In this document: positions 1 to 11,199 of the stretch, piece by piece | Layout of the letters: every line of letters starts with the position of its first letter | Numbering within the stretch: the first letter of the stretch is position 1 | Assembly: GCA_963682055.1 (NCBI GenBank) | Contig: OY821742.1 | Location: 34,939,060-35,003,059 of the forward strand | Direction: 5' to 3' | Origin: Primula veris | Lineage: Eukaryota; Streptophyta; Magnoliopsida; Ericales; Primulaceae | Length of the DNA: 64,000 nucleotides | The notes under the pieces: generated by a model | Seen by the model: the letters and a program-made list of their open reading frames with translations, nothing else | Database searches by the model: none | Told to the model about the DNA's origin: nothing | Translations under genes and position numbers: made by a program

Positions 1-545
1 TGTTTGGTTTATGAAAAAATGTGTGTTTGGTTATCATTAAAAAATTGAATTATTATTGTTTGGTTTATGAAAAAATGTGTGTTTGGTTATGATTAAAAAA
101 ATTTAATTATTATTGTTTGGTTTATGAAAAAATGTGTGTTTGGTTATGATTAAAAAATTTAATTATTATTGTTTGGTTTATGAAAAAATGTGTGTTTGGT
201 TATGATTAAAAAATTTAATTATTATTGTTTGGTTTATGAAAAAATGTGTGTTTGGTTATCATTAAAAAAATTTAATTATTATTGTTTGGTTTATGAAAAA
301 ATGTGTGTTTGGTTATGATTAAAAAATTTAATTATTATTGTTTGGTTTATGAAAAAATGTGTGTTTGGTTATCATTAAAAAATTGAATTATTATTGTTTG
401 GTTTATGAAAAAATGTGTGTTTGGTTATGATTAAAAAATTTAATTATTATTGTTTTGTTTATGAAAAAATGTGTGTTTGGTTATCATTAAAAAATTGAAT
501 TATTATTGTTTGGTTTATGAAAAAATGTGTGTTTGGTTATCATTA
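1..545. repeat. 56-57 bp tandem array
   Basis: About ten head-to-tail copies of an AT-rich 56-57 bp unit beginning TGTTTGGTTTATGAAAAAAT. Copies differ by a few bases, mostly GATTA versus CATTA and the length of an A run. From about 545 to 655 the array decays into short TTGGTTATCATTAA-type units that run into the first exon of the PMD gene. The array also runs off the left edge, so its full length is unknown. It may be a subterminal array of the transposon that carries the next two genes. Confidence 0.93.
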
Positions 546-673
546 ATTGGTTATAATTGAGTTATCATTGTTTGGTTATCATTGAGTTATCATTGTTTGG
601 TTATCATTAATTGGTTATGTTATCATTTTTTTGGTTATCATTAATTGAGTTATATTTGGTTATCATAGTTAGG

Positions 674-3024
674 ATGACAGACCCAGGTCCACAGATTAAA
701 GGGAGGTTGGGTATTTTACGACAGACCGGTCACATTTCTAATCAGACTTGGGATGCTGGCAGAGAAGCGGGTAGAGGAGATGCCAATAAGATTAGGGTTT
801 ATAATTATAGTTGGCAGATACCGACGCCTGAAAGGGTAGTTCATAATATCATTAGGGCTGGTTTTTACGGTATTTACAGTATAGATAATTATACCGTAGA
901 CCGAGGGTTGATTACAGCCTTAGTTGATAGGTGGCGTGATGAGTCGCACACGTTCCATTTTGTCGGGGGAGAGTTGGGGATATCTTTACAGGATGTAGAG
1001 ATTATGCTCGGTCTGAGGGTGGATGGTCTTGCTGTGACCCGGTCGGAGCGGAATGACACGAAGGCGAGCAGGTTGGCTATGATGGAGAGTTTGTTGGGTG
1101 TTAGGCCGGCTGACAATCAAGTCGATCAAAACTGTCTGACAGTTAGACTTGATTGGATGTTACAGACCTTCGGTGAATTACCCCCCAACCCTAGTGAGGA
1201 GCGTTTACTATATCAGTCTAGGGCTGCCATGCTATTATTACTGGCTGCACATGTGTTTTCGGATAAGAGCAGTGATCAGATTCCACTCTGGCCTCTGCCA
1301 TTTCTGGAGGATTTTGACACATGTGCTGAGTATAGTTGGGGATCAGCTCTTCTGGCCTGGTTAGAGGCTAATCTATGCAGGGTGGTACGTTGTAAGACAA
1401 CCGGAGTAAGCGGGGCGGTTATGTTTCTGGATATGTGGGCGATTACCAGACTACTGCCGGTTAGACCGTGTGAAGAGCTGCCGGAAGATGTCGAGCCACC
1501 GGAGGGCTTGCCTAGGTTCCCCCTCGGTTACAGGTATGATATTTATTTAGTTTTTGAATTGGATTTGCTTTTTTATATTATTGTGTCATCTATCATTTAC
1601 TTAGCTGCCGGTTATATTTATTGTTTATCGGTTTTTGTTTGTATATTACAGATGGAAGATGTGGCGGCAAACTAACCTTACGCCATATGTCTACGGACAT
1701 AATGTGGTCCACATACGTGACCAGTTTGACAATATGTCGCCTGAACAGGTAAATTATAATTTTCGTATTATATGTAACTTACGTATTATATGTTGTATAT
1801 GTTTGCATTGGTCTTATCTTCGCAGAATTTATTACTCGTCTATTTTTAAACCATTGTTTATATATTCTAATTTGATGATTACAGATAGTGTGGCAACCTT
1901 ACGGGGATCTTAATCAGTATCCGGAATACTGCACGCGGGGCCGGTATATGTGGCATTGTTCTGTGCCTCTCATTTGTAATGAGAAGATTGAGTACCACCC
2001 CGCGGACAGGTTCATGAGGCAGTTCGGTTTTGTGCAGCGGGTCCCTACGTATATTTGGAAACCAAGACAGGGTCACGGCAAGGATAGAAGATATGGGATT
2101 GGGCAAAAACACGACTGGCCTTTACTAACTGGAGAATTTATAGTCGTGTGGAATGACCGCCACACCCGTCTTATTAACGGCGAATATGGCACGGGGACGT
2201 CACCGGGTTACATGAAATGGTATAGAGAGCGGACCCGCATCTTCATAAACCCACCTGAACTTGCCCCGCCCCCTCACGGTTTCCGGGAGAATACGGGTGT
2301 CTTCAATAAAATGGTAACTACTAAATCGTTTTTTACTAATAAATCGTTACTTCTTTTTGTGTATATTTCAATACTAATAAATCGTTTTTTATTGTTTTTT
2401 TTTTTACAGAAAGCGATGTTGCGCCGCAGTTTCAAATCGTTCAAACGGGCGAAAATGAAAACGGACGTGGACTTACTACGTAAGGAGTTCGCTGAAATGG
2501 GTATGAATCCGTATGGGTCAGCTGATGAACAGTCGGAGGGGGAGGATGACGATGACGATGACGACGACGACGATGGTGATGACGACCTACGTTACGACCC
2601 AAGAAATTACACTAGGTCGGCAAGTTGTCGGCGTCCCGACGAAAGAGGCAGAGGGGAAGGCGAATCTAGTAGCGGCTGTAGAAGAACCAGTGGAGGTCGA
2701 CCCCCGACTACAGATCAGGGTCCGGGTCCGAGTTCAAGCGGTCATGGTCGTCGTGCTTCTTTTGCTGGGTCGGGCTACGTTCAGGATGATGTCCCGTTCG
2801 AGCATCATCCTAGTCATCAGTCAACCGACAGTTGGAGTCGAGGGTTGACAGTTACATCCCACGAGCGTGCGCCGCATCCAGAATCGCAGCAGCGACAAAG
2901 ACGGCGTACGGAGCTAAACGAAATCGAAGAGTCTGCTGAGCCGTCATCCGATAGATTAACATCGGCGGGAAAGATGCTCCCTATGTCCAACTTTAAAACA
3001 TTTAGTCGTTACAAAAAAAAATAA
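674..3024 (+). CDS. Plant mobile domain (PMD/MAIN-like) protein, four exons, intact
   Basis: Exons 674-1533, 1652-1748, 1885-2313 and 2410-3024 have GT-AG borders and join in frame to 667 codons, giving a 666-residue protein. The N-terminal ~470 residues fit the plant mobile domain (PF10536), known from MAIN/MAIL proteins and from 'phosphatase 7 long form' annotations. Signature stretches are GELGISLQDVEIMLGLRVDG in exon 1 and PLGYRWKMWR across the first splice junction. Exon 4 encodes a basic stretch (RRSFKSFKRAKMK), a run of about ten Asp, then a low-complexity Ser/Gly/Arg/Pro tail ending SRYKKK. I start at ATG 674 because the upstream in-frame ATG (617) is still in repeat-derived sequence. 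PMD proteins occur as host genes for silencing and development and as cargo of Mutator-like and gypsy elements. The adjacent transposase suggests cargo here. No lesion is visible. Confidence 0.85.
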
Positions 3025-3240
3025 ATGCACTGTTTTTGTATTTGATTTCTATGTTTGATTTGTCAGTTTTATTATTAGCTAGGGTTGGAATATTATAAAT
3101 TCGTAGGTTTAATTTGATTTCTATGTTTGATTTGTACGTTATAAATTCGTAAGTTTAATTTGATTCGTATGTTTGATTTGTATGTTTTAGGGTAAAAAAT
3201 ATTCTGTATTTTAATTGATAGGACCAATATTGAGTTTTTA

Positions 3241-3700
3241 CAAACCCTAAACCCTAAACCCTAAACCCTAAACCCTAAACCCTAAACCTTAAACCCTGAA
3301 CCCTAAACCCTAAATTACAAACCCTAAACCCTAAACCCTAAATTACAAACCCTAACCCTAAACCCTAAATTCTAAACCCTAAAACCTAAACCCTAAATTA
3401 CAAACCCTAACCCTAAACCCTAAACCCTAAATTACAAACCACTTACCATAAACCCTAAAATCTAAACCGTAAACCCTAAACCCTAATTTACAAACCCTAA
3501 CCCCTAACCCCTAAACCATAAACCCTAATTTACAAACCCTAACCCCTAAACCCTAAACCCTAAATTACAAACCCTAAACCCTAAACCCTAAATTACAAAC
3601 CCTAAACCCTATATTAAAAACCCTAAACCCTAAACCCTAAATTACAAACCCTAAACCCTAAACCCTAAACCCTAAACCCTAAACCCTAAAAAACCCTAAA
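3241..3700. repeat. Interstitial telomere-like (CCCTAAA)n block
   Basis: About 460 bp of CCCTAAA heptamers interrupted by a recurrent variant (CCCTAAATTACAA) and point changes. It is the plant telomere unit, here on the C-rich strand. It lies about 215 bp after the PMD stop codon and just before the first palindromes of the transposase gene, so it sits between two transposon genes. It is too degenerate and too internal to be a chromosome end. Confidence 0.95.
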
Positions 3701-3714
3701 TATTCTGAAATACA

Positions 3715-3825
3715 TACAAACCGTACATTTAATGTACGGTTTGTACAGATTTCATACAAACCGTACATTAAATGTACGGTTTGTATGTATTTTGTGCAAA
3801 CCGTAAAAGTAATGTACGGTTTGTA
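3715..3825. repeat. Three palindromes with ACCGTA...TACGGT core (left cluster)
   Basis: 3715-3745 is a perfect palindrome with 15-base arms (TACAAACCGTACATT). 3753-3787 is a perfect palindrome with 17-base arms. About 3797-3825 is an imperfect copy. The same core returns at 3903-3935, 4081-4113 and 4258-4290 upstream of the transposase gene, and three times downstream at 8221-8329. The inverted symmetry around the gene suggests subterminal transposase-binding sites, which is inference. Confidence 0.85.
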
Positions 3826-3902
3826 CCCCTGATTTGAGCAGCGACGTTTTACGAATGTACTTTTTGCACTGAATCACCGTAAACAACGTAAAAAAAAAAA
3901 AA

Positions 3903-4292
3903 CTACAAACCGTAAAAGTAATATACGGTTTGTAGTGTAAATTACATTGGATACCATATCTATCAAAATAATTCCGACAACACATTATCAGTTTTGAATT
4001 ATTATGACTTGACAACCCTATCCGAAAATGACTACTCAATGCATTATTAAAGTTTCGAAATGACTACTCCAAAAAAAACACTACAAACCGTAAAAGTAAT
4101 CTACGGTTTGTAGTGTAAACTACATTGGATACCATATCTATCAAAATAATTCCGACAACACCTTATCACTTTTGAATTATTATGATTTGACAACCCTATC
4201 CGAAAATGACTACTCAATGCATTATTAAAGTTTCGAAATGACTACACCAAAAATTCACTACAAACCGTAAAAGTAATCTACGGTTTGTAGTG
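3903..4292. repeat. 177-178 bp direct repeat (two units plus partial third) upstream of transposase
   Basis: Units start at 3903, 4081 and 4258. Each begins with the imperfect palindrome CTACAAACCGTAAAAGTAAT...ACGGTTTGTAG. The first two continue with about 140 bp of near-identical sequence (ACATTGGATACCATATCTAT and onward). The third unit is only its palindrome and runs straight into the promoter. The repeats therefore deliver three palindrome copies to the 5' flank of the transposase gene. Confidence 0.88.
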
Positions 4293-4303
4293 TAAACTTA
4301 CCC

Positions 4304-4310
4304 TATAAAT
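4304..4310 (+). promoter_or_regulatory. TATA box of the MULE-OTU gene
   Basis: CTATAAATA lies about 125 bp upstream of the ATG at 4430 and about 15 bp downstream of the last palindrome (4258-4290). A transcription start near 4335 would leave an A-rich leader of about 95 nt. If the transposase binds the palindromes, it could repress its own promoter. That is inference from spacing only. Confidence 0.6.
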
Positions 4311-4429
4311 ATGACTCAATTTTGCCAATTCTAACAAACCATAAAATCAAACACAAACACATTTCGGAAATCTCTAAAAAAATCCTCATTTCTCCCCAAT
4401 AAAATATACAAACAAACACTTTTTCGAAA

Positions 4430-7126
4430 ATGAATTACAACTATGGTTATGACAACAACCAATGGAATAACAACAACAATGCGAATTCATCCAGTGGCTC
4501 AAACGATGAGCTAACTGATTATTCGGAGCACTTTGAAGTTGATGAATTGACTTGGGAAACAAGGGATGAAATGCTTGCTGATCTTGCTGATGTGGCTGGA
4601 AATTGGGGTTTCATCCTTACGATTCGTAGGTCTGGAGGGGGTGATGGGAGCAGAACACCGTATGTTGATATTGTGTGTGATAAATCGGGGGTTTACGAAA
4701 AAAAGAAACCATCTTCCGTAAAATCAGGTACAAAGAAAAAAGACTGTCCATTTTTCATTAAAGGTTACGTAGTTAATGGTGAATGGATGTGTCACGTAGA
4801 AAATGGACAACATAACCACCCACCTCCAACTTACCTCCAAGGTCAAGCACGACGTGCTCGTTTAACCCAAGATGAAAAAGAAATTGTTAAAACTTTAAGG
4901 CAAAGTAGTTTTAAAGTTGGTGCAATATTAGAGGCCATTAAAAATAGAAATCCTGACAATGTATCAAACACTAAAACGATACATAATTTTTTGGCCGGAC
5001 TGAAATTTAAAGAACGAGATGGTAGAAACCCGACACAGAAACTTTTTAATTTGTTGGATAGACATCGCTACACATTCTACTATAATATGAACCCATCAAC
5101 CCATTGCCTTGAGAACTTGTTTTTTGCACACCCCGATTCTATAAGGATGTTCAAAGCTTTTCCTGATGTCTTGTTAATGGATTGTACATATAGGACAAAC
5201 CGTTTTAATATGTCATTTCTAGAAGTCGTAGGAATGACATCAACGAACCAAACATATTGTTTAGGTTTTGTTTTCATGAGTGACGAGACACAAGAAAGTT
5301 ATATATGGGCATTGGAAAAATTTAAAGTTACATTGGAGGGGTGTATACTACCTAGGGTGTTTGTAACCGACAGGGAAATGGCCTTATCAAATGCTTTATC
5401 CGTTGTTTTTCCCGACTCTCATCATATTTTGTGCACTTTTCATATTGCAAAAAATGTTTTGAAAAACTGCCGTAAAAAGATCCCTGACGAGGAGTGGCAA
5501 ACGTTCCTAGATGATTGGGGTTTATTGGTTGATTCTGAGTCGATAGAGGAGTACAATTATAACCGAACTAATTTCAATACCTCTTACAAATCGTACCCTG
5601 CTGTGATTAAGTATGTAGACAAGCTTTTAAATGATTATGCTGAAAAGTTTGTTGCATGCTATACCAACCACACAACACATCTAGGTAACAGAACTAGCAA
5701 TCGAGCCGAACAACAACATGCTAAGCTGAAAAGATCCCTTTCGACAAATACTGGCACGCTTGAAACCGTTTGGGTAGAGGTGAATAGAATTCTAGAAAAA
5801 CAGTTTGAGGATATTAAGACGAAGTTGGATAAATGCAAGTCTTATTTTCCACATTCTGAAAAAACGCCTCTATTTATAAATCTTAGGTCGTATATCACAC
5901 ACTATGCCTTTGATTTATTATTCCAAGAACACAAAAAATGTAGTGGCCAGGCTGATGAGAATTGTTCTTGCGGTTTTAAATTGTCTCACGGTTTACCTTG
6001 TCATCATATTATGAGTGAACATATTTTATTCGGGAAGCCTCTTCCTCTAGAATATATTCATCCATTCTGGAAAAAATTAGACGTAATTGATGATAATGGG
6101 AACACCGATGATTATGGGGTAGAGGGTGATCTAGAAGAGTTTAAAAGTGTTTACGCTAGCAAAACGAATGTTGAAAAACGGCGTATGAAAACACAACTCC
6201 GAGAGATAACCGTACCAGCCAGAACATCCGTCAGTGACCCCGAAGTGAGAGCAAATAGGGGGAGACCTAGAAAAGGCGACAAATCTAGTAAGAGGGATAA
6301 GTCGGGATGGGAGTATGTGGAGGAACAGAGTGCTGGTGCTAGTAGGGACAAGGGCAAAGGCAAGGCCGATGAAACACCGGAGGTAAGGATAAACCCAACT
6401 AGGAGGCCGCGAAACCAGAACCCTAAACCCACCCCCAATAGGCCAACCTTCCTGTACAGTGACCAAATATGGGTCATGTTACATAGTTACATCGAAACGG
6501 TTTATGATGTGCGTGGGGATGGTAACTGTGGGTTCCGGGTACTTGCAAATGCGACGGGTAAACAGAATGGGGAAGATGATTGGTACGCGATAAGATGTGA
6601 ATTGTTTCAAGAGCTGCAGCAAATGAAAGGTGTTTATTATGAGCTGTTTGAGAATCTTGACTTTGAAGCTTACCGGTATGATTACATTTTATCAAGTTTA
6701 AATTTTTATCATCCTACAAATCCCGCACCTATTGACAAATGGATGAGATTTCCGTCTTATGGGTTTTTAATTGCTTCTCATTACAATATGCCAATTGTAT
6801 TGTTGTCCTTATGGGAAAATCAAAATGGAGGGGTAAACCTGTGGAACTCTACGTTTTTACCGCTTTATACTGGTCCGCCTCAGGGAACAACATATTACAT
6901 CCCGACTGTAATGGTGTTCGTCAACAGTTGTCACTATGCTCAGGTTATTCCTAAAGAAGGGATCTTCCCAATGCCAGGAATTATAGCACGGTGGGAACAA
7001 ACACGCACTGAGGCAGCTGCGCCATGGAAGGAACTTTTTCGACCAAATTTCAAATTATATATGGCGTTGGAAAAGCAATCGGGAAAGAAAAAAGCAAATG
7101 AAGAACCTATAGACCTAAGTCCATAA
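4430..7126 (+). CDS. Mutator-like transposase fused to an OTU cysteine protease domain (898 aa)
   Basis: This is an intronless, uninterrupted ORF. Order of parts: Asn-rich start (1-25); FAR1/WRKY-GCM1-type zinc-binding DNA-binding region (about 45-135, with Cys83, Cys106, Cys121 and the H-N-H at 128-130); MULE DDE transposase core (about 240-450) with Asp251 in LLMDCTYRTN, Asp314 in VTDRE and Glu427 in SNRAEQQH; SWIM zinc finger (Cys512, Cys514, Cys524, His526); a basic linker with AT-hook-like GRPRKG (about 610-675); and a C-terminal OTU domain with DGNC (Cys700) and the C-terminal His in NSCHYAQV (His835). Both the transposase triad and the OTU Cys/His pair are present, so neither activity is obviously dead. 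MULE transposases cut and paste DNA. OTU domains remove ubiquitin-like modifiers. OTU fusions are known in plant FAR1/MULE families, but what the protease does for transposition is not established. Confidence 0.93.
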   Translation: MNYNYGYDNNQWNNNNNANSSSGSNDELTDYSEHFEVDELTWETRDEMLADLADVAGNWGFILTIRRSGGGDGSRTPYVDIVCDKSGVYEKKKPSSVKSGTKKKDCPFFIKGYVVNGEWMCHVENGQHNHPPPTYLQGQARRARLTQDEKEIVKTLRQSSFKVGAILEAIKNRNPDNVSNTKTIHNFLAGLKFKERDGRNPTQKLFNLLDRHRYTFYYNMNPSTHCLENLFFAHPDSIRMFKAFPDVLLMDCTYRTNRFNMSFLEVVGMTSTNQTYCLGFVFMSDETQESYIWALEKFKVTLEGCILPRVFVTDREMALSNALSVVFPDSHHILCTFHIAKNVLKNCRKKIPDEEWQTFLDDWGLLVDSESIEEYNYNRTNFNTSYKSYPAVIKYVDKLLNDYAEKFVACYTNHTTHLGNRTSNRAEQQHAKLKRSLSTNTGTLETVWVEVNRILEKQFEDIKTKLDKCKSYFPHSEKTPLFINLRSYITHYAFDLLFQEHKKCSGQADENCSCGFKLSHGLPCHHIMSEHILFGKPLPLEYIHPFWKKLDVIDDNGNTDDYGVEGDLEEFKSVYASKTNVEKRRMKTQLREITVPARTSVSDPEVRANRGRPRKGDKSSKRDKSGWEYVEEQSAGASRDKGKGKADETPEVRINPTRRPRNQNPKPTPNRPTFLYSDQIWVMLHSYIETVYDVRGDGNCGFRVLANATGKQNGEDDWYAIRCELFQELQQMKGVYYELFENLDFEAYRYDYILSSLNFYHPTNPAPIDKWMRFPSYGFLIASHYNMPIVLLSLWENQNGGVNLWNSTFLPLYTGPPQGTTYYIPTVMVFVNSCHYAQVIPKEGIFPMPGIIARWEQTRTEAAAPWKELFRPNFKLYMALEKQSGKKKANEEPIDLSP

Positions 7127-8220
7127 TCGGTTTTTTATTTTTAATTTTATGTAAATTACTATTTTTTCCAATTTGTTGTAAATTTATATGATGTAAACAA
7201 ATGTTTAATAAATTCGTTTTATGAAATTTAGTTCATGTAATTTAGTTCATGTTTGCATATTGGGTTAATTTATTTTATGAAATTTATATAATTTATGATT
7301 GTTTCATTCAAGAAAATTGTCGATTGACACCAAATTGACGACTTAGTTATGTTTCATATTGCGTTATACAAAGTGTTAAAAACAAAAAAAAAAAACTTCA
7401 CAAAAATTGACGATTTAGTTAATCATTCAATAAATATCAACTTATACACTTAAATATAACATGAACAAAAAACATAAAATTTATCAAATCAAATTTTTTT
7501 GTGTAAATTTGTGTAAATTTTGTGTTTTTTTTGAGAGATTGTTAGAATATTTGGTAATTTATTTTATGTATAATTTTAAAAAGAAGACATTTAGTTTTTT
7601 TATTAAAAAAAAATCATGTTTAATTTGAAAAAAATATTCAGTTTTTTAATTTTAATTATTAGAATTTTAATTTATGTAAAAAGAGTAATTTACATAAAAT
7701 TAAAAATAAAAAACTGATTATTGACTCCAAATTGACGACTTAATTAATGTTTCATATTGCGTTATACAAGTGTTTAAAACCAAACAAAAAAACTTCTCAA
7801 AAATTGACAATTTAGTTAATCATTCAATAAATATAAACTTATACAATTGACAAAAATATAACATGAACCAAAATTGTAAAATTTATCAAAACAACTTTTT
7901 TTTGGTAAATTTTGTGTAAATTTTGAGAGTTTGTTATAATATTGGTAATTTATTTTATGTAAAATTTTAAAACTAAGGCATTTTGTTTTTTAATTTGAAA
8001 AAAACAAAAAAATATCAACTTATACACTTGAAAAAAATATCAAATTATACACTTGAAAAAAATATCAACTTATACACTTGAAAAAAATATCAAATTTTAA
8101 AAATAAGGCATTTTTATGTAAAAAAAAAAAACATATTTAATTTGAAAAAATTATTCAGCATTTTAATTTTAATTCTCAGATTTTTATTTTTTATTTTTAA
8201 AGCAAAAAACCTGAAAAAGG
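7127..8220. repeat. AT-rich 3' flank of the transposase gene with internal direct repeat
   Basis: No gene seen. About 240 bp at 7320-7575 (containing CAAATTGACGACTTAGTTAT and CATATTGCGTTATACAA) recurs in diverged form at 7718-7960. At 8008-8095 a short unit (TATACACTTGAAAAAAATATCAA) is repeated four times. The region lies between the transposase stop codon and the right palindrome cluster, and probably forms the subterminal part of the element. Confidence 0.75.
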
Positions 8221-8329
8221 CTGTAAACCGTAGATTAAATCTACGGTCTACAGTCATTGACTGTAAACCGTAGATTTAATCTACGGTTTACAGTCAATGA
8301 CTGTAGACCGTAGATTTAATCTACGGTCT
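8221..8329. repeat. Three palindromes with ACCGTAGATT...AATCTACGGT core (right cluster)
   Basis: 8221-8253 is near perfect, 8258-8296 is perfect with 19-base arms (TGACTGTAAACCGTAGATT), and 8305-8329 is perfect with 12-base arms. They share the ACCGTA.ATT.AAT.TACGGT core with the left cluster at 3715-3825. They probably mark the right subterminal zone of the MULE. No clean long terminal inverted repeat or 9 bp target duplication could be assigned. Confidence 0.85.
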
Positions 8330-8331
8330 GC

Positions 8332-10429
8332 GCGTGAAAACAGATTTTATGTAGTACAATGAGTGCACCTCATATATATACACAAGGAAAGGGGAAAAAG
8401 CAAAAAAAGCACCAAGATAGTATAAATATAAAACATATGACACGTGTCTTACACTTGTCATTTTATTTAGCCCTCAAATATTTTATTATGACACATATCC
8501 CTATAGAATGTCATATGACAATTTTTACATGAAAACTATATATAATCATCATCATCGATTGCCTTATAATGCTATTTCACCCTAAATACATATAAACTTC
8601 ATAAAAAAATCATTCACAATCACCCCAACATTTCCATCAAACGAAATCACTTCCCTCATATACAAGTTAACAAAGTCTCCCTATAAATAAAATAATAGTA
8701 TTTGTCTCTTCTCTTTGTTCCCCACTTGTAATAATATGTTAGAAATTTATGGAGTTAAAAGAAAATATATATAATATACATAAACAAATAATATTTTTTG
8801 AAATAAGAAAAGCAATAGGGTAATTGAGTTATTATGCAATCCGTTTGAAACCTCAAAAATAGTATTTTCATCACAAATTAATGGATGAAAGTTGTTTAAT
8901 TGATATGATTGGTCATAAGAAAATTCAAAACCGTTCAGAGCAAGCATATCAATTCACTCAAATTATACTTTTTCGTTTATGGATTCTATCAAAAAATACG
9001 CATGCATCAATTGTCATATGGTTCACCTTAAAATTAAGGAAACACATGCTACTACTTGTCTATAAAGGAATATGTGTCTCACTCATAATAATATTGTAAT
9101 TCATCTTTTATTAATTATTTAAACTAACAAATCAACCAATTTTCATTCATTTCTCTTTCTACAAGATAAAACTATATTATTAAAATAGAATATGAAAATT
9201 GGTAGGGAAGCTGAGTTTTTATCAAAATATAAAAGTGTAACTAAAATCAGTAAAAGTATAAGATTTACTTTAAATTTAAGAAAATTACAAGAAAACCGGA
9301 TACGAATACTCACAAATTAGAGAGAGTTGTCTAGTTATCACATTACTTTACAATTGTGTGTGCCATCATTCACATTAAATATTTTCCCACTATACTTATG
9401 AAACCACTCATAACTTTATGTATAAAAAAAGAAAGAATGCAACACATCAATAAAAAAACATTATCCTTAATACAAATAACTTTTAACCATTCTAAATTAG
9501 TTTGTTTTGAACATTTATTTAGCATAATAGTGATTAGTCGAGACTCGAGATAGACTAACTCGATAAATTTCGAAAATAGAACCACACGCTCTTTATAATT
9601 TTTGACCAAATCCAATTAATCTCAAAAGACTCATATTTACATGTTTTGGTTAATCACTTAGAACACATTCATCTCCTGTTTCCACTATAACCTTTTGAAT
9701 TCTTTTGCAACATTGAATTCCTAAATATATTAATACATCAAGTAATCATAACTCACACGTTGCGTGTGCGTTACGTATATAAATATGATCCCGGACAAAT
9801 AAATTTAATTTTTAAAAAAAAAATGAAAAAACGATGGAATGAATATACTAATTTAATAATAGTATATAAGAAATAATATAATGTTTTATTTTTATAGAAG
9901 TATAGTTTGGGAGATGAATTGATGTGTGGTAATGAACATATTTATTTAGTTATTTATGTTTTTGAATTGCATTATGGTATATGAGTAATTAATAAATTAG
10001 AATATGTGCATTTTTGGAAAAAAATAATAAAATTTGGCATTTTCATTTATCTTGAATTGACTTATATTAATAGTATGATTAAAAAAACGTCAGTTTGTTG
10101 ATGCAGTTTGGAGTATTTTTCCATTCAACAAACAACTGCATCATAAAGTACATGGTGTTATTTGAAAAATACACAAAATACATGGGTTTAATTGCATTTT
10201 AGTAGTATTTTTTGTGGTAAAATTAGCCTTTCTACTTTATAATTAAAGAAAAAAAAAACATTTACTACCCTATCTTATCACCTCGTAGCAAATTAGTATC
10301 CCAACCTACTATACTTATACATTTTGGTATCCAATCTAGCAAATTTTAGCCAATCTAGACACTTATGGTGGTTGCCGTTCTATTTATATTTGAAAAAAAA
10401 AACGTTAAGTAACCCATCTTAGCAACTTT
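8332..10429. other. AT-rich intergenic DNA, no gene seen
   Basis: Only short chance ORFs are present, with no recognisable protein. I see no RNA gene, no clear transposon ends and no tandem array. Confidence 0.6.
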
Positions 10430-11115
10430 TATCGATTTGACACTTAAACCGCAGTAAACCATACCAAGTTGTACCATATCTTAACAGCTTTTACCAATTA
10501 GCTACCAAACCTATAAAAATTATTCCGACATCGAGTGACTTAATTGGATGTGAAACACACAGATTAATTATCTAATTAAAAAAACAAGATAGAATGAGTA
10601 CCAAATTATTAAAAAAACAATAGAATATGTTAATAAATGACTTTTTAGTTTTTATTCCCTTTTAATCGGTTTGTATTTTACAATTACCACCTTTTTAGAG
10701 GACTTATCTTTGACCAAACAACACGGATTCATATTCGAGTCCGTATCTCTCTCTCTATATATTTATATACTATTGTGATACCTAAATTTGATATTTTTTT
10801 ATAGTATGATACATAAATTGTTTAATAGTGATGTAATAAGATAATAAATAATTTTTTTTTTTTTTTTTACCGAGATTTGGTACTTAAACTACAATAGACG
10901 ATATAAACTAATATAATATCTTAACAACTTGTACCGATTAGTGACCAAACCTATAAAAATCACTTCAACATTAGGTGACTTGATTGTATTTTAAAACACA
11001 CAAATTAAAGTATCTAATTGAAAAAACAGATAAAGTGAGTACCAAATTATTAAAAGATAATAGAATAAAATAATAAAATAGTGTAACTTTTTATTCCCTT
11101 TTTATCAGTTTTGTT
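10430..11115. repeat. Diverged direct repeat of about 240 bp
   Basis: About 10430-10680 and 10870-11110 share a series of anchors in the same order: CAAACCTATAAAAAT, GGTGACTT or AGTGACTT, ACACACA, GAGTACCAAATTATTAAAA and TTTTTATTCCCTTTT. The copies are clearly related but diverged. They could be an old tandem duplication or the two ends of a degenerate non-coding element. Confidence 0.7.
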
Positions 11116-11199
11116 TGTACCTAGGAGTATATATATAGATATAATCTCTTATTATTAATAGAAACCTATAATCTCTAATGATATAGAGAGATAGAGATT

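Noticed and set aside
3241..3700. True chromosome end
   Set aside because: The repeats are degenerate and flanked on both sides by genes and unique sequence.
8747..9615. Several 60-80 codon ORFs on both strands
   Set aside because: AT-rich chance ORFs with no domain, promoter or similarity.
10081..10155. Short inverted repeat (GTTTGTTGATGCAG / CTGCATCA)
   Set aside because: Arms too short and imperfect to support an element.
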